Assembly (NCBI RefSeq): GCF_012273895.1
Contig: NC_052130.1
Coordinates: 806,001-870,000 of the forward strand
DNA: 64,000 nt
From: Zerene cesonia
Lineage: Eukaryota > Arthropoda > Insecta > Lepidoptera > Pieridae
Direction of reading: 5' to 3'
Below are positions 22,798-35,165 of this stretch, piece by piece; position 1 is the stretch's first letter, and the number at the start of each line of letters is the position of its first letter. The position numbers and the translations under genes are program-made. Under the pieces are notes generated by a model. That model did not search any database and was not told where the DNA came from. It saw nothing but the letters and a program-made list of their open reading frames with translations.

Positions 22798-23689
22798 AAT
22801 CCGTAACTATGTCCAACCGGCGGTTTCACTCCAATGTAAATTGGACAAAGTAGGCTGAAGTGATTCAAACACTTTGATAATAAGTGAACGAACTGCGGGC
22901 TCAAACATTTCTGACGCTCTCACGTTCTCTATAATTTTGAAATACGGCCTTTATTTCAACGTTCGTGGAATAAATGATTTTTTCCATTCTTTTTAACATT
23001 GTCGTATTCTATTTTTCATGAAGTCTATCAAAACAGTTATCCTGCACAAAAGATAAAAGAAAGATTCAGGGCGGATCCGCGAACCTACATCAGTTCTCAC
23101 CTACTTAAATATTTTATTCGCTTTCAAGTAAAAGAGCATGCAATAAATAGTTTCAATACTCGTCACGTATCAGCATTCTGAAAGGCCTTTGATGCCATTC
23201 AAAGATTCGAAATAGTTCAATCAAAAACGCTGTATCAGTTTCGATCCTAACTCGATGGAGCCCCTCTTAGGAATACCTTCGGAGAATTTCAATGAAATTT
23301 TTATCTCTTTTTGGAAATTATCTCTTGGCGTATACAATGTATTTAAGTAAACTACTTCTTTTAGTAGTTTTTCGTAGTAAAAAGATAAAAAAGACAATTC
23401 TGTTTTCTCGGGTCTCAAACTATCTGTGCGCAAAATTTTATCCAAATTGTTTTAATCCCTAAGACGTGAAGAAGAGACAGTTACTTTCGATTTCAAATAC
23501 ATAAAGAACACGAGTTATATAGTTCAGAAATAAAATTGAGGACGTCCATTTATGAACGTCAGTTTAAAACCCTCGATTATTATGCATTTAGGTGTAATGA
23601 AATATATTGAATTCATACACAGATATAGATACTTTCTTCATATTTTTCATAGTATTAAAATAATATGTTTATATTTTATTTACCGTTTT

Positions 23690-23827
23690 ATAGCATTAAA
23701 ATGCTTTATAAATGATTTTGTAAGAATAGAAAATTTGATCACGAACCTGCGTCTTTTTGCCGCTGAAGATCCTAGTTCAGATCCCGCTTCGTGATCAAAT
23801 CTGTTCTATTCTTTCAAAATTTCTAAT
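23690..23827. repeat. Fold-back element with tRNA-like core, copy 1
   Basis: The left arm (23711-23744, ending atttgatcacga) and right arm (23789-23825, tcgtgatcaaat...caaaatttctaa) are inverted copies of each other. Between them is ~44 bp that resembles part of a tRNA on the minus strand. The left edge carries a mini-hairpin, agcattaaaatgct. The same organisation is seen at 51932-52070. Confidence 0.65.
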
Positions 23828-25037
23828 ATGTTTATAGTTATACGAATAAAACATTACTAAATCTGTATTTTAGATTATTCCTCCTTTTTTGCGGAAAACA
23901 AATTAATAATCTTTCCTTTTTCCACGATTCGTACAGTTTTACACACACGTTACACTAATAGAAACACCCAAACTCCCTCGACGATATTAACTTACAGGAG
24001 CCGCACTATATAAATATAACTCAGCCTTATCTCCCAAAAACTATGGTAATATTATACAAATTTCGGCGAATTTTTAGCAACATTCGCCTTATCGGAGCGG
24101 GAAGGAACGCATCGATTCTATGTTTTATTATTTAATGAATATTTATGCTCGGGGAATCTATTTAAAGCACCGCTTTGTGTTTCTTCGAAAAATAGACGCT
24201 ATTACGTATTTCCAATGTTGGAGTACGAAAAGATTCTGATGAATTATGCGTCAGATGATTCGAGATAGTAGATCAGATGACGGTTATAGCCCAGGATATT
24301 CCTAGTGTATTTGAGTATTAATTAGGCTTGTTACGGAAGTGTGCTAATAAAAATTACATAATTTTCGTATTCGTTTAAATATCTGTTAGCAACATAGTTT
24401 CTATGAAGGCTGTAGGTATAGCTACAGCTCTCAAGGCCCTAGCAATAAAAACCACAAGCCTGCCCTCTAGTGCGTATACCTTTTCTTTATTACTCTACCG
24501 ACTTGAAAAAAGAGAACAAAGAGTCAATCCAATTAGATTATGATTCATTACATTCATGACATATTGTTATAATTAAACTTGGATTTTAAACTATAAGTTA
24601 AAAAGTTACTTGTTTAAAAAACGTAATTTGACCTATGATTACCTAAGGATGCAAGAAATTTGCCTGTGAAGGAATATGAATAATAAAATTTCTGGTTAAA
24701 TTTAGAAGTTTAAGGTATATTGATTAAACTTAGTTCTTTTGTAGTATAATGATTTATCACATGTAAATTATAGTAAAACAGACCTTACTATACTTGATAA
24801 AACTTAAACAAACCAATGTTTAGATTTTTTCTGTATCTGCTTGTGTATATAATATTTATATTTGTAAATATATATTATTACATAATTTAAACATGATGTT
24901 GTTTATATAAGAATGCATTCGCAAATAATACAAGATTACCAAAATGTAAACATTTAGTAATTTAGATTGATTTTTGTTACAGGTTTGTGATAACAAATAA
25001 ACCATCAGATATTGGTATGAAAGAAAATTATAAACCA
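23828..25037. other. Gene-free block
   Basis: No supported gene. A small hairpin (gctgtag/ctacagc) lies at about 24408-24427. Confidence 0.45.
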
Positions 25038-25317
25038 CTAGCTGACTCCGCGAACATCGCAACTATATAGAACATGGCATTTTCCCTTATCAACCGACTT
25101 CAAAAAACGGAGGTTATCCATTCGACGGTATTCTTTTTGTGTTTGTTACCTCATCGTTTTTTACTGGGTAAATCGATTTTTATGATTCTTCTTTCACTTG
25201 AAAGCTAGTACCTGCGATAACACAGAGAAATACGTTTTATCTAAGTGACAAATGCCATACTATATTTTAAATTTTATTCCTGGTGAATCCGGGCGGAGCC
25301 GGGACAAGCTAGTGTCG
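25038..25317. repeat. Composite: inverted Helitron-type ends around repeat E
   Basis: The left edge is actagctgactccgcgaaca. The right edge is gggcggagccgggacaagctagt, so CTAGT ends face outwards on both sides. Repeat E (accgacttcaaaaaacggag ... ttgaaagctagtacct, ~25090-25215) lies between them. Confidence 0.5.
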
Positions 25318-25600
25318 AATACAAACAGATTCAGTATACATAACGGAGTAGCTTTCCGAATTCGTGATCCACAAACACACTGAAGACTATTTGCAGAGTG
25401 TTTTGGACCAAACCAACATTGTTTAACCAACAAAATATGTTATTGGGAACCTTTCTTCGATATTCGAATCGGGTTGGATTACTGTTTATCCGTTTCTATT
25501 GATTTCTCGTTTATTACATTTGTATTAGACAAAAAGATAGACGGATAAATAAATTGTTTATATATGGGAGTCGAGATTACCTAAAATCGTCCACAAGAAG

Positions 25601-25867
25601 TTTTTTTTATGCCATAATCTGCAGAGGAGCTGGTGGGACGGATGGGAAGCGCTACCACCGCCCATCAGTATTTGCAGCGTAATAGCCAATTGCATAGGAA
25701 TGCGATAAAGGATAGATTAGGGATATAAGGGCAAGGTTTAGGATGGGTAAGGAAAGGGTACGGGCCTCCGACTACACCGTTCACTGTTAGAGGGTACTAT
25801 TTCATGCCGATCGTCTGTGGGGGTGTTGTGCGAGCTGGCCCAATTCGTGCCGAAGCTCAAGTCCCAA
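25601..25867 (-). repeat. PA retroposon, degenerate
   Basis: A T-run and 'atgccataatctgcagagga' mark the reversed 3' end. 'gctaccaccgcccatcagta' and 'gagctggcccaattcgtgcc' are the family landmarks. It has many changes, so it is old. Confidence 0.6.
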
Positions 25868-25981
25868 ATTAAAAAATAATAGATAGAGACGATAAACAAC
25901 ACTGATTCAAAAATCAGACATCTTTAATTACACCTACACCATAAAACTCATATCAATCAATCATATTATAAGTATTAATCC

Positions 25982-26194
25982 TATCCTACTAATATTATAA
26001 ATGCGACAGTTTGTGGGGATGGATTTATGCGTATGTGTGTATATTTGTTACTCTTTCACGGAAAATCTGCTCATCTGATTGCAATGACATTTATTACGTA
26101 GATAGCTGGACAACTGGAATAATACATAGGCAATTTTGTCCCGATTTTCTTACGGGATACAGACTTACGCGAGTGAAAGTGGAGTGCAGCTAGT
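25982..26194 (+). mobile_element. Lep1-type Helitron copy, full length but diverged
   Basis: It starts atcctactaatattataaat and ends gagtgcagctagt. The hairpin region is mutated (gcgagtgaaagtggag instead of the GCGGG...CCGCGG form). Confidence 0.7.
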
Positions 26195-26381
26195 ACTTCA
26201 TATAACTATTAAAAACCCGTTCAAAATCTCAATTGCTTTTTATTATCTACGATAGCGATTGACAGGTGTTAGATCGGCTACCTGTGGGTTTGGAAGGTCG
26301 CCAGAATTTTGGATCAGATTTATAACAGTGTTATGGCAACACTACAAGAGCAACTGTGAGAGATGGCGCTTATAATAACAC

Positions 26382-26553
26382 TTGCTGTTCGCCCCAGCTT
26401 TGCTCGTGGTACATATATAGCCTATGTCACTCAGTGGATATGTAGCTTTCTAATGGTGAAAGAATTTTTGAGATCGGTCCAGTAGTTTATGAGTTTACCC
26501 ATAACAAACACACAAATAAAAATACAAATTCTTTCTCTTTATAATATTAGTGT
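26382..26553 (-). repeat. HH Helitron-like element
   Basis: 'cttgctgttcgccccagctt', 'tggtacatatatagcctatg' and 'tttataatattagt' match the 19463 and 61602 copies. The CTAG edge is mutated to CTTG. Confidence 0.6.
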
Positions 26554-26704
26554 AGATATAGATAAAGGTTGCAGGTCACGAAAAGTCTTAAAGCAGTACT
26601 AATCAAAGTGATGGCCTTTGACAAAATATAGTTTGTAATAATTATTAATTTTTGTTATTCTGTCTATTATCCTTTTATTTATTTAAAGACAGACAAATAT
26701 AAAT

Positions 26705-26913
26705 ATTATAAATACTATGGCCTGCGAATTATTTAGTTTGTCACGCTGTAGGATCATGGTCTTGGTGTAATATTGAACCGATTTTAAACATTCTTTTTCC
26801 AACAGAAAGTCACGTTATCTGTCAGTGTGATAGGCTTTATTCTATGCTATAGGCTATATCTATTTTGTTTTTATCCCGGAACAACCCAGGCGTAACCGGT
26901 ACGTGCTGCTAGC
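26705..26913 (+). repeat. Helitron-like element, unassigned subfamily
   Basis: It begins attataaatactatggcctg, contains 'attgaaccgattttaaacat' and 'gtgtgataggctttat', and ends aggcgtaaccggtacgtgctgctag. Confidence 0.45.
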
Positions 26914-27670
26914 TAGAAATAAAACAACATTTTATGTGACAGCTAAATAGAGAAAAAGGCACTGGGAATTTCTGTGATGGCAGGTTTTCCCGTTTACTTG
27001 ACATTTATGAAAAGTGAAAGTCCATTCGTTCAAAGAGTCGAAGACAGTGTCTAACTATGCGTAAAATCATTTTTATTAAATTGGTTATGATTTATGAGAA
27101 ACGACAGCATCATCTGTTTGAAGTAAAGCCAGGGTACTTACATATATATATTTCCTCTGCGTAGAAATTTTGTTAAAGATAAACAAACTTAGAAAATTTT
27201 TACCCCAAAAAAAAAATTCGAACTTAAAAGTACAACATTTTTAAATAAAGCTCGTGGTACACGATCTAGATTTGACGGCCACAATAGCTTCGATTTACCG
27301 TTAGAAAACCGGCAAAAACTCCAAGAAGCGATCGTATTGCAGTCTGGGCTAAGAGGATACAATCTTTGAGGGTAAGCTGTTACGTCTGTACACAGCTTTA
27401 TGATAGTGCTGTATCCGGTATTTGGTATCCACGTAAGATAAGTTCCGTATAAAACAATATTTAATTTCGTGAATGAGAATTGACGGAATTGTTTCTGTAC
27501 TGTATGTTTCTTTCTTTCTTACTCCATATTTTTTATGTAGGTTCGATATTTTTTTAATCTACACACGGTTTTATTTTATCTTAATATTCGAACTATAAAT
27601 TATAATTGATATGATGACCATATGATGATTTAATTTTAATTTTGATGACCAGATATAAGATATTGTTTTA
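26914..27670. other. Gene-free block
   Basis: No supported gene or RNA. The moderately GC-richer stretch at 27280-27430 matches nothing else in the window. Confidence 0.45.
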
Positions 27671-27822
27671 AAAGAGCAACTAATGAGTTTCTTGCCGACT
27701 CTTCTCTGTAGAAACTGCTTTCCGAACCGGTGGTAAATGTTAAAACTGTGTAATATGACGGTTCAAACGTACTAATAATATAACCTAATTGAATAAATAA
27801 ATATTTGAGTTTTTGGATTTTT
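27671..27822 (+). repeat. Repeat J
   Basis: It contains 'tttcttgccgactcttctct', 'ccgaaccggtggtaaatgtt' and 'aataaataaatatttgag'. The conserved 3' part and simple-sequence tail suggest the 3' end of a non-LTR retrotransposon or a SINE. The class is not certain. Confidence 0.6.
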
Positions 27823-28093
27823 CTATAATTATCAAATAATTTATATGATACACATCCACATCAATTGTTAGTCATAGCGTTGTCTAAAGAAGGTATGTGT
27901 GTTATTATCCTATCCGAATGTTAATATTATCCGGATATTCGACATCCGGGTATAAAATGCAACATCTCAACCCAACTTTAAAATACGCCGTAAGCAGATT
28001 TTGTTGAAACCCTAATGACATTTAAATCCACCTGAAAAGAAAATGTATTTAAAAAAATGCAATAACATTTTCATATTATTTGTTCCGTCTTCC

Positions 28094-28137
28094 CTATGTA
28101 TGTATGTATATATGTATGTATTAATGAATGAATGTAT
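28094..28137. repeat. Imperfect (TATG)n / (GAAT)n microsatellite
   Basis: A run of tatgtatgtatgtatatatg followed by aatgaatgaatg. Confidence 0.75.
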
Positions 28138-28423
28138 ATCCCCATTAACTTGACGCCGCGAACTAAAACTCGAATCAAATAGAAATATTTGTCAAATTTA
28201 TTACAAAAAGAAAATCAAAACTAGCAGTGTATCAAAAACATTTTTTAAATAATGCTAAATTGCCCTTTTGAACAGTCTGACCTATTTTATTTCAACTATA
28301 TTTTGTCGGTAAAAAGTATAATTGAGGCCAGTGGGAGAATCATGAAAAAAATTGACTATTCATAAGCGCTTATAAATGTTTACATGAATAATAAATCTTT
28401 AGAGTTTCAAACTTCACTTTTAT

Positions 28424-28582
28424 AACTAACTGTACCCCGCGGTTTCACGTAGGTTATATTGTATAGCCCATAGCGTTCCTCGATAACGGGCAAATCAACA
28501 TAAAAGATAGAGTCAATTCGAACAGTACAGCAGTTCCTGATATTAGGGCGTTCAAACAAACAAACTCTTCATCTTCATATTG
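28424..28582 (-). mobile_element. Chimera: HD head with Lep1-like 3' end
   Basis: Reading the minus strand, the head is HD ('agtttgtttgtttgaacgcc'). The 3' end is 'gtgaaaccgcggggtacagttagt', the Lep1-type hairpin. It is the reciprocal of the 18873 chimera. Confidence 0.55.
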
Positions 28583-29691
28583 GAAGTTCAGATATAGACT
28601 ATCTATAAATGTGGATATTTGTCACTCAATTTCGTTATCATGGATGAACATTTCAGAATGAAATTTCCTGTGCTCATAGATAATAGCTCACTATTAAGCT
28701 ATATTATGTATTAGGATAAAAGTTCTTTTACTATCATAGAGTAAATATTCGTTAGGTGAGATAGATGAGTCTTTGTTTCTATTTAGCACTTAAACTGCTG
28801 ATCAGATCTGGAGGAAACTTAGCACGGAGATAGTTAATAATCTTAATTTACATATAAAGTCCTTTTCCAGGGTACCTGCGATAAAATACATGTTTCGATC
28901 GTTTTATTTCACAGTATTCCTTTTTTTGAGATGTCTTAGTAATCGAATTAAAATATATAAATAAGAAAGCTTTAATAGTATGAAACTACAAGTATATTTT
29001 AAGATCATTATAAGTAGACTTATATAAACTTATTATTATATATACTTTAAAACTTCTTCTTCCGAAACTCGAAATAGAGGTTTAGTAAACCATTATAATA
29101 ATTAAAATTAAATATAATCAACGAAGCCTTAACTACAACATAAAGAAATATAAAATATTTAGGTTACAAAACTACAATAAAAACTCATCCATACCAAATA
29201 TGCGTACAATATAGTAGAACAGTAATATCACGAAGTATTTGTCTCCAAATATTATGTCACTCCAATTTATTCGGGAAATACCAAATACTGGCAACAACAG
29301 CGTATCGCGCGGCATGTTACTGGAATTTTAAACAGTGTGTCATAACAGACCGCATGAGTGCATGAATAAAATCCAGTGTTGCCAACTTTCCTCGGCGATT
29401 TGCCAAGTGACCCGTCAAACTTTTTTCCCCGCAAAATCTTTTACTGTTGCACTACGCTGATTTAAGTAAAACGATTCTATTTGCTGAACAAACTTGCTTT
29501 ATTTATCGGATGAAATGGAATAATGTATTGAATAGAAGCAAGCCTTCTCTATTGTATTTTATTCATAGCTGTCTGAATTATTTGAAATACCTACAGTTTT
29601 CCAGTAATAAAAAGCTTTGACTAATTTAAGAGCTTGAACAAAACATAATACAATGCAATAATCCTATCCTACTATATCCTACTTTAATCAT

Positions 29692-29898
29692 ATCATACTA
29701 ATACTAATATTATAAATGCGAAAGTTTGTAAGTATGTGTATGAGTTTGTTGCTCTTTCATGCATAAAGTACAGAACCGATTGCAATGAAATTTGGTACGT
29801 AAATAGCTGGACAACTGGAATAACATATAGGCAACTTTTTATCCCGATATTCCTACGGGATACGGACTTACGCGGGTGAAACCGCGGGGCACAGTTAT
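29692..29898 (+). mobile_element. Lep1-type Helitron copy, 3' end mutated
   Basis: It starts tcatactaatactaatatta and has an intact body and hairpin (gcgggtgaaaccgcggggc). It ends cacagttat instead of CAGCTAGT. Confidence 0.75.
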
Positions 29899-30406
29899 AC
29901 ATACTTTTTGTTTACTTTCATGATACCCCAGGAACAAACATCTAATCACCCGTGGGTAGACTCTGTTTCTGCAGCTAAAAATCTAGATTTCTATAAATGA
30001 CCTCGCCATACGCGAAACGCGTTTAAAAATCCCTCAACCATGGTTAGCATTTAATTCAAGTGCCACGTGAAACACATGACCCCACATTTAATTACACAGG
30101 TTGGTACAAAGACGTAAATTCCTTTCTGAGGCACGGTACGGAGGAAATTAATGATTCGTTTTTTTTTTTATTTATACACCTTGCTTTAGTCGTAGCGGCG
30201 CTTAATTGTTCTGTGTGTGTTTACATTATCATGCTCTGTTAAACTCGTTAATGGTGTTTCATCAGTTTTAGCTGGGTGGAGGGGAATTTAGAGAATTTCC
30301 TTGTTATAAGTCAGAATTATATATGGCTTGGTTGTTTGTTCGAATTTAATCGTTCAGAAACAAAAAACAGATTGTGTTATCTGTATTTCTGTGTTCTGTA
30401 TATACT

Positions 30407-30626
30407 ATCCTCGCTAATATTATAAATGGGAGAGTGTTTGTTTGTCTCTCTTTCAACAACGCCGTAACGGAGTCGTAACGGAGTGAATTCATGATATGAG
30501 GAGGGATGCTAGAGAGTGACGAAGTCTATTATCTTACTAACTGACAACTAACTAATAACTTCGGAAAAATACATAATTCCCATGGGAATATCGGAATGCG
30601 AGCAAAGCCACGGGCGGAAGGCTAGT
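30407..30626 (+). repeat. Helitron-like element, full length
   Basis: It starts atcctcgctaatattataaa and ends cacgggcggaaggctagt. Internally it carries a direct repeat, 'cgtaacggagtcgtaacgga', and 'gatgctagagagtgacgaag'. Confidence 0.6.
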
Positions 30627-30965
30627 GGATTATATTATAAAGAAAATATGAATGTGAGTTTACTTCTTCTAGACCTATTACAAAAATAATTGCATCAGTT
30701 ACGGCTTCATTATTTCTGAGAAATATTTACATCTACATTTTATTTTAACCTAAGAAAGAAGACAGGTCAAGAAACTATTATCTAAGTTAAAATATGCCAC
30801 AAGACCTGATTTATTTTAAAATAAGAAAAAAAATCACTTTTAAAATCTAATGTATAAGTTAAAAGCCAGCAGGTGTGGTCAGAGGCCATTGTGTTGAAGT
30901 TAATATATTAAATACATTATGAACCTAGATTAGACTTTGCAAGAAGCTAAACACAACGCGTTTAT

Positions 30966-31143
30966 ATGGAACTAGCTATTGCCCGCGGCTTCGTCTGCGT
31001 GGTCAATATAATTTATTTTCATAGTACAAATTTTCATCCCCTATTTATTCCACTGGGGGTAGAATTTGTAATCGATGGACGTCTATCTCCACGCCAAATT
31101 TCAGACGATCGGCCCAGTAGTTTGGGCTGTCCTTTTATATTAT
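30966..31143 (-). repeat. HB Helitron-like element
   Basis: It starts ggaactagctattgcccgcg, includes 'catagtacaaattttcatcc' and 'ccaaatttcagacgatcggc', and is cut at its right end by the Lep1 copy that starts at 31144. Confidence 0.65.
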
Positions 31144-31340
31144 ACTAGCTGCGCCCCGCGGTTTCACCCGCGTAATTCCGCATCCCGAAGGAATATTGGG
31201 ATAAAAAGTTGTCTATATGTTATTCCAGTTGTCCAGCTATCTACATACTAAATTTCATTGCAGTTGGTTCAGTAGTTTTTGCGTGAAAGTGTAAAAAACA
31301 TACACACATCCTCACAAACTTTCGCATAATATTAGTAGGA
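31144..31340 (-). mobile_element. Lep1-type Helitron copy, inserted in HB
   Basis: It starts actagctgcgccccgcggtt and ends cgcataatattagtagga. It directly abuts the HB element, so it is the younger insertion. Confidence 0.8.
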
Positions 31341-31440
31341 TAGGATTCAGATTGAGCTAGGATTTCAAACAAGACTGATGATGTTGATACATTTAATTTT
31401 ATTTTTGCAACAAAGAGTAAAGAAGCCCAGCAGTACTCTA

Positions 31441-31553
31441 TCTTGATAATAATAAACTGAAGAGTTTGTTTGACTGCGCTAAATTAGGAACAGCTGGAAC
31501 GATTTAAAAAATACGTACGTGATCCCTGAGGGCGAAGCCATTACGGACGGTAA
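31441..31553 (+). repeat. HD Helitron-like fragment
   Basis: 'aactgaagagtttgtttgac' and 'ggaacagctggaacgattta' match HD. The tail reads 'gagggcgaagccattacgga' without CTAGT. Confidence 0.5.
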
Positions 31554-32108
31554 ATAATGAGAAATTTAATAATAATTTATATTATTAATAAGTATAGAAA
31601 TCGTGAAAAACGCACGTGCCAGTCTCATATGTGAGCAGCCTAACATTCCATGTTTTACGGACGTTGGTAGTCTCAGGTGCTGATGCTTTGTAAATGACCG
31701 ACACTGTTGCATAATAAAGCCTACGTTATTTCATATTTGAGTTCCATTTTTTTCTATTACAGAGGAATTCGTTTTGCGTTACTCTCGTGAAATTGTTATA
31801 TTTCTTGCTGCGTTTAAAGTGTTTCAGTACGGATTTCCGAACGTTTTTCACATTAATTTTATATTTTTTAGTTGTACAAAGTTGTTGAGTGTTTTCAACT
31901 TTTAATAACAACAAAAAAACACATACAGATGAACTTAGTACCTTCGTTATTGGAAGTCGGTTAGAAATGCAGACGGTTGTCACTTCGACTGAATTTTTGG
32001 ATCTCTTCCTCGATAACTCAGTGGGTATTCAACCCATTGACGTGATATTGATAAGGAATTGTAGTTGCTTGGTCCCATTTTAGCATTTATAATAGTACAT
32101 CCTTCTCA

Positions 32109-32200
32109 GGACGTCGGTTATATCTACTATATAAAAAGAAGCCAGGTTTTCCTTCCTGACGCTATAACTCCAGAACGGACGAACCGATTTCCACGGTTTT
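32109..32200 (+). repeat. Helitron-like 5' fragment
   Basis: 'ctactatataaaaagaagcc' followed by 'ctataactccagaacggacg' and 'aaccgatttccacggttttt' has the form of other short lepidopteran elements. No 3' end was found. Confidence 0.35.
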
Positions 32201-32451
32201 TCAACAGAAAAGCGGGAAAAAATGAAGCCATCTGGTGGGAAAACGGAGTTCGCCGGGTTTTCTAGTTTTCTATAGAAAAGATTTGCGTAACATAGAGTTG
32301 AAGTAGGTGCTTCATATTAAATATTTATAACTTAATTTTCAGCTTTATTGAAGTCAGCTAATCTGGAATAACGGTTGAATATATAATAATCATTTTAAGA
32401 AAGAAGATACGATTATTATGAAATATACACAAACAGAAATATAACAATAAA

Positions 32452-32538
32452 GGTCACTTATTAGGTACTTAAAATATATATGTGCCTTAGGCCTGCCACT
32501 CAGCGTAACAACACTGACGTTCAGTGGATGCCTTATTC
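32452..32538 (-). repeat. Repeat S copy 2
   Basis: Opposite-orientation match to 9765-9885, from 'ggtcacttatta' through 'cttaaaatatatatgtgcct' to 'ttcagtggatgccttatt'. Confidence 0.55.
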
Positions 32539-33420
32539 AATTATCTTATCATTTTGATCCTAATTTAGTATGTCAATGATAAAAGTTAATAATTTATACC
32601 AATATATCTGTTAACGGATGAAAGCACTACGAATATAGCCTAGATTGATTGAAAATGTCCGTAGCGACCTGAAATGGGCTTAAACAATAAATGACCATGC
32701 TACAGGTGGCGCTGGCGTTCATCCAACTAGAACGTAATATGTGTGTACAGATTAAACGTGAACAAACATAAAAATACTTTAAAAAGTTCGTGTGGCACAC
32801 GCTATTTCTACACACAAAGCCATTGCACGCACACAAACGCACCGCCGAAGTCTGCCGAATTGAAACGATGCTAGACGACGCACGGGTCCAACGCCGTACC
32901 GCTGTACCACTCGGTGGGGGGGGAGTTATATTCGTTACGGGTTTCTTGGGTCTCTCGCCGCGCTGAAATCCTGCGATAAGAGCCATAGCTTAAATAGAAA
33001 TATTGTGACGATTTGAACCTTATTGAGTTCACCTGTGAACCTTCAAGCTATGTGGAGAATGCATTTACGCATACCCAGACTACTCGGGGTAAGATCCTGG
33101 GTTATACCGGACCCACACAGCCGAGTAATAGACCTCGAAAACAAGAAATTTAATATATTGAACGCAAAGGTAAACTATGTTATTTCGAGAAGTATTACTT
33201 GTTTGATGTCTGTGCTACTGAACCGATCGGGCTGAAATTTTGCACACTATATAGATATTATTAGATAGCAACTATGATGCAGTCTTCGGCTATGAAAGTA
33301 TTTTAATAAATTCCACTCCCAAGGTGATGAAAGCTTGTACACTCGGGCTAATTGCAGGCAACAAAAAAAGTGACTCATATAAGTACTTATCATTTATATG
33401 CTCCGATTGCTAATATCATC
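32539..33420. other. Gene-free block with G-run
   Basis: Frames of 119 aa (32627-32986, minus) and 70 aa (33023-33235, plus) exist but show no domain or codon signal. A G9 run is at 32916-32924. Not annotated as genes. Confidence 0.4.
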
Positions 33421-33596
33421 TCCTGCTAATATAATGTGTACTTACCGAATATGTTTGTTTGAACGCGCTATTATAAGGAAGTACTGAAACGACTTAAAAA
33501 TTCTTTCACTCTTGCATATATACGTGATCCCTGATCCCTTTTTTATGGCTAGGTTATGTGATTGTACAACGGGCGCAGCCGAGGCAGACCGCTAGC
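33421..33596 (+). repeat. HD Helitron-like element, diverged
   Basis: It contains 'tttgtttgaacgcgctatta', 'gaaacgacttaaaaattctt' and ends gaggcagaccgctag. Confidence 0.6.
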
Positions 33597-35054
33597 TTAA
33601 AAGAACCCCATTTAAATGTCATTTTCAGACTAAATGTAACCTATTACTGCCTCTACCAAAGCTTTTTCTATCACTACACCAAAAAAGATTATTTTATATA
33701 TTCTAAGTAAGTACTTACTTAAATTCAATCAATAAAGAAATCATATTTCAAATAGTACATAAACTAATAAACTCAATACATTGTAACACAAGCAACGTTC
33801 GTGTAATTTAACTAATTTTAAAGAATGTTCCAATTTTATATTAAAGTAAAGATGGATCTACTAAAACGAAATAAGAAAAGGAGTTTTGGAAAATATCCCG
33901 TCAGTGGGTAAGCACATACGTGGGACGTACTTATATCAGATTGAGACCCCTAATTTTAATTGTTTTGAGAAGTTAAAAACATGAATTTTCAACTAAAAAT
34001 ATTATTATTTTAATTCAATAATTTATTTTCAGTCAATTGCTATGAAAGCATCAAGTCACAATATCGCTTGTTTTATTTGTAATACATGAAATAATTTAGA
34101 TGTAAACATTATATTTTATATTGAAATCATAAGATACAGTATTGAAAAACACAAGAATAGTGGATAAAATAACTGTAATAGCATTCGACACATTTTTTTT
34201 TGGTCAACGAACATTTGTTTACAGTGTTTTTTAAGTATAAATAATATAACAAATATTCTTGCGAAAAAGTATTAAATAATTACAGGTTAACACAGTATGC
34301 ACAAATTAAACATAGCTTTTTCTTAAATTAGTAGAATACATGCATAACATTATTACATTTAAACACTTTTATTATAGTATATTTTACAATTGATATTTAG
34401 ATAGCTAGCAATAAAACACAAAACACTTGCACAACAAATCATTTTGAATTTGAATTTGAAGCAGTCAAAAATGACAATTCAACATCTTTAGTTCATTAAG
34501 TTGGTCGCACTGCAGGCTAGTAGATAAAAAATTTGTTAAATTGCTTTCGACTCATTTCCAGTATATAGTTCCAGATTTGAATTTATTATATGATTGGGCG
34601 TTGCTAACACGTACAATACTAAACTAAGACTACTCATAAAAACTGGGGCCCCAAAAGGCCGATCCGTTCGTGTCCCGATGTACATAATCGGCTCAATTCA
34701 GAAGCTTAGCGAAGTCGATAAAATATGTGCTTTATTACGCGGATGGTTTCTGCGGTATCGGAATTTCTTCGTAAATAAAAATACGGCTAGAGCTCTTGTT
34801 ATGATAACAAACTTCCAAGCATTATTTGCTTTTATTGACATTTTTATATTAAACATTGTGTTCGTTGCTCTTACAACATTTTAAATATAATAAGACGTTT
34901 TTGTTATAAAGAGAAACAATTTTAAACAGAAGGCAGTTTTCTTGTGTATCTAATTGAATTTATTTATCAATAACTATCTGTAACTTCTATTTTATTTACT
35001 TTCCCAATGTTAAACATATTAAACTTGATTATAATTTTAACTTATTTTCCCTCC
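33597..35054. other. Gene-free block; one weak 96-aa frame
   Basis: A 96-residue plus-strand frame runs from 34594 to 34884, with hydrophobic stretches near its C-terminus. I recognise no family, so it could be chance or a degraded exon. The rest is AT-rich without shared repeats. Confidence 0.35.
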
Positions 35055-35165
35055 GCTTCATCTCTGTAGAAACTGCTTTTCGAACCGGTAGTACATGATA
35101 CGGATGTGATTTGACGATTCAAAAGAGCATCTATAAGAAGTCTAATTTAAAAAATAAACATTATA
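35055..35165 (+). repeat. Repeat J fragment
   Basis: 'tctctgtagaaactgctttt', 'cgaaccggtagtacatgata' and 'cgattcaaaagagcatctat' match repeat J. Confidence 0.55.

Noticed and set aside
31889..32083. 64-aa plus-strand frame, possible exon
   Set aside because: It overlaps an opposite-strand frame and has no domain or splice sites I could trust.
32627..32986. 119-aa minus-strand frame, the longest outside the locus at 51-54 kb
   Set aside because: No recognisable domain, low-complexity start, and no splice or promoter context that would support a gene.
34594..34884. 96-aa plus-strand frame with a hydrophobic C-terminus
   Set aside because: No family recognised and no conserved motif. Left as a weak note in the block description.
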